35,497 nt of DNA from Oligoflexia bacterium (lineage in GTDB: Bacteria; Bdellovibrionota; UBA1018; CAIPTA01), in the NCBI GenBank assembly GCA_023954355.1, contig JAMLID010000031.1:1-35497 (forward strand), in the 5' to 3' direction. The translations under genes were made by a program, and so were the position numbers. The notes beneath the pieces are model-generated. The model was not told the DNA's origin. It saw only the letters and a program-made list of their open reading frames with translations, and made no database searches. Positions 31,306-35,497 of the stretch are shown piece by piece (the first letter of the stretch is position 1; every line of letters begins with the position of its first letter).

Positions 31306-31710
31306 ATGGCTGAGAAGAGACTTAATATTCGTCAGCAACTGGCTCTTTTGCCTGCGTCTATTCCAGATACAGTGATTGATTTTTTAGAAGGTTTTACCAC
31401 AGATCATTTTTTAAAAAATGAAGGTGTGCGATCATCGATTGACGCAGAGTATTTGACGGCAAATGAAGGTTCTTTAGATTCGTCTTTAAAAGAGTTGGTT
31501 CAAGGCTCTGGAGCTCTTCAAGAGCTTAATGTAGAAATCTGTACAAAAGAAATCCCTGGAGCATATGTCGTAAGACTTGGTTTTGAGCAAAAATCAAAAG
31601 GCTTGGGTTTGCTGATTAAGATGAAGGAAAAAACGATTTTTCAAATGGTTTTTCAAAAAGAAGAATTCAATGCTGATGAGCTTAAGAAGATGTTAAAAAA
31701 TCCTACTTAG
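31306..31710 (+). CDS. Hypothetical protein
   Basis: 134 residues, cytoplasmic, acidic to neutral, no signal peptide or membrane segment. AAGGAG 5 bases before the ATG supports the start. The second half looks like a small alpha/beta domain (GAYVVRLGFEQKSKGLGLLI, then KTIFQMVFQKEEF). No recognised motif. It lies between the divergent FMN reductase and the convergent mevalonate operon, as a single gene. Confidence 0.75.
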   Translation: MAEKRLNIRQQLALLPASIPDTVIDFLEGFTTDHFLKNEGVRSSIDAEYLTANEGSLDSSLKELVQGSGALQELNVEICTKEIPGAYVVRLGFEQKSKGLGLLIKMKEKTIFQMVFQKEEFNADELKKMLKNPT

Positions 31711-31760
31711 CCTAGGGCATGTAGAAACCAACGAAACTTTACAAATACAATCTATTAGCT

Positions 31761-32564
31761 TTAATGAAACGAAAAACGATCTTCATTTTGTTCGTCCCAA
31801 TAGGCTAATAAAAAACCACCAGCGCCTGATCCCGTCGGTTTAACGGCTAAGGCACCCTTTTTAAGAATATCAGCTCTTAGTTTAGTCATGTTTTCAGTGA
31901 CAAGCCCCCAAGATGAAAAACATTCATACGCTTGTTCTAGAGATTTTGCTAAGAGTGTAGTGTTTTTTTCATTTATTGCACTCGCAGCTAATGATACGGC
32001 TCTGTTCATGGCTTCATCTAAATCGGTTCGGCCTAGTTGTTCTACTTTTTGTACGCACTCTTTCGTTGAAGATCTCTCAAGGCTATCATGTATGCTAAAA
32101 AATCCTGGTATTTGAGAAAAACTTTCTTGGATTTTTCCTTTTTGAAAGTAAATCGGATTTTCAGCAAGAGAGGCTGCAATGTCTAATCCACTAGAGCGTC
32201 CATGAAAAATGTTTTCAAGTCTAAGAGCCGTTTCGAAAATATTTTCAATTGGAGAGATATGGTCATTCCACCAGCGCGTGAGCGCAACCGAGAGTGCAGC
32301 TGAGCTACCAAGGCCGGCTCGCACAGGGATGTTAGACTCTACTAAAAAGGTTTGTTCTGGATTTTTTTGGTTAGTGAGTCTGCTCAGTTCTTGTAAGCAT
32401 TTTTCTATCGGAGCCGAAAAGTCAGGGCTAAAGGAATCTAATGAGGGTTTTAGTGTAATTGTTTTTGTATAAAGAGGTAAAACGATTGCAGGATAACCTC
32501 GAACAACAGAATGCTCTCCTAGTAAAATACATTTGCCATGAGTTTCATAAACAGTATTTGTCAT
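31761..32564 (-). CDS. mvk: Mevalonate kinase (GHMP family)
   Basis: 267 residues, short for the family. The N-terminal strand is GKCILLGEHSVVRGYPAIVLP. The GHMP ATP loop is PVRAGLGSSAALSVAL (about 86-101). Catalytic-base context is HGRSSGLDIAAS, with the Asp of GLD. The C-terminal motif is KPTGSGAGGF. It phosphorylates mevalonate to 5-phosphomevalonate. Last gene of the leftward mevalonate operon; its ATG overlaps the decarboxylase stop (ATGA). Confidence 0.9.
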   Translation of the reverse strand: MTNTVYETHGKCILLGEHSVVRGYPAIVLPLYTKTITLKPSLDSFSPDFSAPIEKCLQELSRLTNQKNPEQTFLVESNIPVRAGLGSSAALSVALTRWWNDHISPIENIFETALRLENIFHGRSSGLDIAASLAENPIYFQKGKIQESFSQIPGFFSIHDSLERSSTKECVQKVEQLGRTDLDEAMNRAVSLAASAINEKNTTLLAKSLEQAYECFSSWGLVTENMTKLRADILKKGALAVKPTGSGAGGFLLAYWDEQNEDRFSFH

Positions 32565-33490
32565 GCTTTACTTTTAATATATTGAAATTTATTTTTTTCT
32601 AAAAGTGTTGCAAAAGAAAGTGACTCTTCTTCTGGAACGAGTAGATGAACATTTGGGCCTGCATCAATGGTGGTGACTGGGCCATGGCCTGTTTGCTCCC
32701 AAAGCTCTTCTACGAAACGTAAAATACGAATAGTTTCTGGAGCAAAATAAAAAAATGGCGGTGAACTAGTGTGGAATAAGCTATGCATGTCCCATAGTTC
32801 GTCCCAGGATAGTTCGGCTGTTTTTTTATAGTCGCCTGTTTCGAGAGCCGTTTTCATTTTTTCATAGCGCAGGTTGGCTCGTTCAATACGATTTTCAAAC
32901 AACGGGCTTGTTCGTATATTTTGATGCGCCTGTGAGGAGGAGACTTTTTTCTTTTCTTGATCTGCTAAAACTACGAAATCAACAAGAGGTGGTATTTTTA
33001 CTGAAAAAGAACCAATGTCTTCTTCTGTCCAATAGCACCAGGGAGAAAAAAATGATCTACAGGAAGAACCCGACCCCTCTCGACTAGCTAGAGCTTGTTC
33101 TTTAATAGATTTTGCTTCTAGGCCTAATTTTTCTTTCAAAAGATAAATTGCCTTTGTTAATGCTGCAAAGCTAGATGCAGAACTTGCAAGTCCAGCATCA
33201 GAGGGAAAATTATTTCCAGAACGAATTTCATAAAACTCTTTGATATTGTCTTTAAGAAGTTCTTTGCGAAAAAAGGTGATAAACTTATCAGAAGTGCTAA
33301 GTCGTAAATTTTCAGATCCAGATAAGGGTCGCCAAATGTCTTGAGTTTCTTTCGTTGGATAAATTTCTACTGTGCTATAAAAGGCAGAAAGGGTCATAGA
33401 AAGGTTTTTATTGACGGCCTTATTGCCCGGACTTTTTCCCATATATTTAATGAGTGCAATATTTGAGGGTGCTGTGGATTGTACAATCAT
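32561..33490 (-). CDS. mvaD: Diphosphomevalonate decarboxylase
   Basis: 309 residues. Family motifs are APSNIALIKYMGK at the N-terminus, DAGLASSASSFAAL (about 97-110), SREGSGSSCRSFF (about 132-144) and VTTIDAGPNVHLLV near the end, whose Asp is the catalytic residue. It converts 5-diphosphomevalonate to isopentenyl diphosphate with ATP. The related phosphomevalonate and mevalonate-3-phosphate enzymes look similar, but the IDAGPN motif favours the classical decarboxylase. AGGA lies 7 bases before the ATG. It starts 9 bases after the upstream GHMP kinase gene. Confidence 0.92.
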   Translation of the reverse strand: MIVQSTAPSNIALIKYMGKSPGNKAVNKNLSMTLSAFYSTVEIYPTKETQDIWRPLSGSENLRLSTSDKFITFFRKELLKDNIKEFYEIRSGNNFPSDAGLASSASSFAALTKAIYLLKEKLGLEAKSIKEQALASREGSGSSCRSFFSPWCYWTEEDIGSFSVKIPPLVDFVVLADQEKKKVSSSQAHQNIRTSPLFENRIERANLRYEKMKTALETGDYKKTAELSWDELWDMHSLFHTSSPPFFYFAPETIRILRFVEELWEQTGHGPVTTIDAGPNVHLLVPEEESLSFATLLEKNKFQYIKSKA

Positions 33491-33499
33491 AAAGAGTTC

Positions 33500-34291
33500 C
33501 TACACTGGAAATCGATGAATTTCGAGCAAAGAGTGCTTCTCTTGCCATTCTTTTAAGTTTTGGTTCTGCGTTTTCGTATAAACTATTATTGTATCACTAC
33601 CCATGGCTCCACAGGCCTTGGCTCCAAGTACGTTAAGTGATGAGAGATCATCTAATGCTAGTTTTGAGTGCTTTGCTAGAAGGCCAAAAGAATTAAGTGC
33701 TTTTTGATATTGGTCGCTTTTGGCTAAAAAGCCAGCGCTATTTTTTGTTTTCCAGTTTTCAATCGCAGCAGAAAAAATTGGGTATAAATGTGAAAATGCA
33801 TTTTGCTCTAATGTTTTTAAGTGTTCATGAGTGGGAACTTTTTTTTGTGTATGAAAAATAGTAACAAAGATCCCTAATCTGGGCATCACTTCAATAGTTT
33901 TTGCTTTCTTGTCGATACAAAGAATTTGGTCAGTCTCTTGGTTGATCCCATAGGATTGAGAAAGAATATCTAGTCCGCTACCTTGATCAGCAAAAAGGCC
34001 TAATGTCTCCCATGGATCAATTTTTTCTAGTGTTTCAGAGAGTCGGGTGGCTATACATTCTGCACCAGAACAACCGAATCCGCCTAAGCCCTTATGAGGG
34101 TCTGTGAACTGAAATGAAGTATTTTTACGATATTTTCCTGCGGCAGATAGGGGAGAAAACTCAGTAGGATTCTCATTGGTTAGTTGCATGCGAAAAAAAG
34201 GAGAATGAACAGCAACTAAGCCCACGCCATGGGTGAGAGCAAGATATTCACCAAGAAGAAACGTTTTAGAAGGAATCAAAAACTGTTTCAC
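33500..34291 (-). CDS. GHMP-family kinase, probable phosphomevalonate kinase
   Basis: 263 residues from a GTG that overlaps the HMG-CoA reductase stop (GTGA). The N-terminus, IPSKTFLLGEYLALTHGVGL, is GHMP-like. The ATP loop is degenerate, GGFGCSGAECIA, where most members have GLGSSAA. FADQGSGLDILSQSYG supplies the later Asp region. The C-terminal loop is GAKACGAMGSDTIIV. Phosphomevalonate kinase is the missing step between the flanking mevalonate kinase and decarboxylase, so that role is inferred from position. Bacterial phosphomevalonate kinases are usually about 100 residues longer, so this is a compact, divergent member. Another GHMP activity is possible. Confidence 0.75.
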   Translation of the reverse strand: MKQFLIPSKTFLLGEYLALTHGVGLVAVHSPFFRMQLTNENPTEFSPLSAAGKYRKNTSFQFTDPHKGLGGFGCSGAECIATRLSETLEKIDPWETLGLFADQGSGLDILSQSYGINQETDQILCIDKKAKTIEVMPRLGIFVTIFHTQKKVPTHEHLKTLEQNAFSHLYPIFSAAIENWKTKNSAGFLAKSDQYQKALNSFGLLAKHSKLALDDLSSLNVLGAKACGAMGSDTIIVYTKTQNQNLKEWQEKHSLLEIHRFPV

Positions 34292-35497
34292 GGGGCTTCG
34301 GGGCGAACGCCTCGCAAACGATCTAAGAGCTCACGGGCTCTCGTCATGGTAATATTTTTTTCTTTTTTCAAAGAAGCGACTAAATTCTCTCGTAGCTCAA
34401 TAAGCTCCGTTGGTTTGGCACCTGCTGCTAGAGCTAAATTTGTCGCGTGTAAGCTCATATGACCTTTTACAATCCCCACAGTAGAGAGAGCGCGTAAAGC
34501 ACCAAGGTTTTGCACAAGCCCAACTGCAGCAATAATTCTTGAGAGATCGTCTGCTTTGTTTACACCTAATATACGCAAGCAAATCTGAGCTGTGGGGTGT
34601 AGTTTTGTAACTCCTCCAACAGTTCCTACAACTAAAGGAGCCGAAAAGGTTCCTACTAGGTCTAATCCATCCATGCGCCAAGTAGTAACTGGTTGGTAGT
34701 CGCCACTTCGGCTACAATAAGCATGTATGCCAGCCTCTACAGCTCTCCAGTCATTACCTGTGGCAATTAGAAGTGGGTCGATTCCATTCATAACGCCTTT
34801 GTTATGAGTTGCAGCTCTATAGGGATCAGCTTCGGCAAAAAGAGAGGCTGATTCAATTCCTTTTCCTATTTCTGGATTAATATTTCGTATTCTTACTTTT
34901 GCGGTCGTAATTTTTGTATCGACTAAATTGGACAGTATACACAGCCCTATTTTTTCTCCTGTCCAACTTTCAAGTATAGGCTTTAGCCCTTCACATACTT
35001 GGTTGATGAGGTTGGCTCCCATGGCATCGCAAGGATCCATTAAAATATGAAGAACCAACATTCTTCCCATCTCATTATAAATGAGACGCGTATTAATAGA
35101 TGTGACTCCGCCACCTCTACGAACAAGTCCAGGAACCACCGAATTCGCAATCGTTAAAAGTTCTTTTTCTTTCTCTTTAATAATACGAACCGTATTTTCA
35201 GGATCTTGAATGGAGGGAAACTGAATTTGCCCAATAATGTTTCGGCCTGTAACAGAAGTGGTGATTTCGCTTCCCTCATGGGAGAGTATCCATTTTGCCG
35301 TACCACTGCAGGCAGCAATTACAGATGTTTCTTCTATCGCCATGGGAATAGGAATATCTTTACCATCAATTCGAAAGTAGGTTGCAAGTCCAAGGGGTAG
35401 AGGAAAAATTCCAATAAGATTTTCTACAAAACCCTCTGCAAGGTCTAAGTCGAGCAAGTTTTTACCTTCTAGTATATCTAGATCGCCATCGCTTAGG
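34288..35497 (-). CDS. mvaA: Class II hydroxymethylglutaryl-CoA reductase (5' end beyond the window)
   Basis: About 400 residues visible. The frame stays open to the right edge, reading LSDGDLDILEGKN before a TTG at 35457, so the true start is outside the window. Class II features are ENLIGIFPLPLGLA, IEETSVIAACS with the catalytic Glu, DAMGANLINQVCEG, HNKGVMNGIDPLLIATGNDW with the catalytic Lys and Asp, and GHMSLHATNLA with the catalytic His. It reduces HMG-CoA to mevalonate (biosynthetic here, judging by the operon; some class II enzymes run the reverse way). The C-terminal Lys/Glu-rich tail ends RLRGVRPEAP. First visible gene of the mevalonate operon. Confidence 0.93.
   Translation of the reverse strand, partial: LSDGDLDILEGKNLLDLDLAEGFVENLIGIFPLPLGLATYFRIDGKDIPIPMAIEETSVIAACSGTAKWILSHEGSEITTSVTGRNIIGQIQFPSIQDPENTVRIIKEKEKELLTIANSVVPGLVRRGGGVTSINTRLIYNEMGRMLVLHILMDPCDAMGANLINQVCEGLKPILESWTGEKIGLCILSNLVDTKITTAKVRIRNINPEIGKGIESASLFAEADPYRAATHNKGVMNGIDPLLIATGNDWRAVEAGIHAYCSRSGDYQPVTTWRMDGLDLVGTFSAPLVVGTVGGVTKLHPTAQICLRILGVNKADDLSRIIAAVGLVQNLGALRALSTVGIVKGHMSLHATNLALAAGAKPTELIELRENLVASLKKEKNITMTRARELLDRLRGVRPEAP

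Noticed and set aside
1..35497. CRISPR array, tRNA or rRNA genes, toxin-antitoxin pair or prophage
   Set aside because: I saw no regularly spaced repeats, cloverleaf-like segments, rRNA signatures or phage structural genes on either strand.

Overview
The window is AT-rich Gram-negative bacterial DNA. It carries lipoprotein and Sec/Tat signal peptides, a beta-barrel-like C-terminus, a DUF3015/DUF4105 pair, and a mevalonate operon with a class II HMG-CoA reductase. That mix, with many small secreted proteins of no obvious family, suits a member of the Bdellovibrionota (predator-type lineages). This is an inference from gene content; there is no rRNA or other marker gene to settle it.

Positions 1-15,224 form a self-contained respiratory island on the + strand. 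It opens with an unrecognised 272-residue Cys/His-containing protein and a small Tat-signal protein. Then come the alpha, beta and gamma subunits of a periplasm-facing type II DMSO-reductase-family enzyme, its TorD/NarJ-type chaperone and a TatA-like translocase component. The alpha subunit keeps the Mo-ligand Asp context of nitrate reductases. Its N-terminal Fe-S motif is C-x3-D-x3-C-x39-C, the pattern I associate with archaeal-type outward-facing nitrate reductases and Nitrospira-type nitrite oxidoreductases. A structured leader at about 7,926-8,043 looks like a Moco riboswitch. After it comes a near-complete cofactor operon: moaA, a moaC-mog fusion, a MOT1-type molybdate transporter, moeA, moaD, moaE, mobA, a small unknown gene and moeB-rhodanese. 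The island thus encodes an enzyme, its chaperone, an export component and its cofactor supply. It has no membrane quinol-oxidising subunit and no nitrate/nitrite transporter.

Positions 15,230-16,330 are a transposon graveyard: decayed pieces of an IS256-like, an IS66-like and an IS481-like transposase, the last with a recognisable terminal region. The island therefore ends at a junction that has taken several insertions.

Positions 16,440-19,800 hold small, mostly secreted orphan proteins, a phosphodiester-glycosidase-like lipoprotein, clear hairpin terminators and several perfect palindromes. Positions 19,870-31,710 hold a membrane diguanylate cyclase, a YkgJ-type Cys-cluster protein, an acyltransferase with a CapA-like phosphoesterase, convergent overlapping ppx and ppk, a PHP phosphoesterase, the DUF3015/DUF4105 pair, an FMN reductase and an orphan. 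Several genes here have a good -10 box only 5-8 bases before the start codon and no Shine-Dalgarno sequence, which suggests leaderless transcripts.

Positions 31,761 to the right edge form a leftward mevalonate operon: HMG-CoA reductase (cut by the window edge), a divergent GHMP kinase probably acting as phosphomevalonate kinase, diphosphomevalonate decarboxylase and mevalonate kinase. Junctions overlap or are very short.
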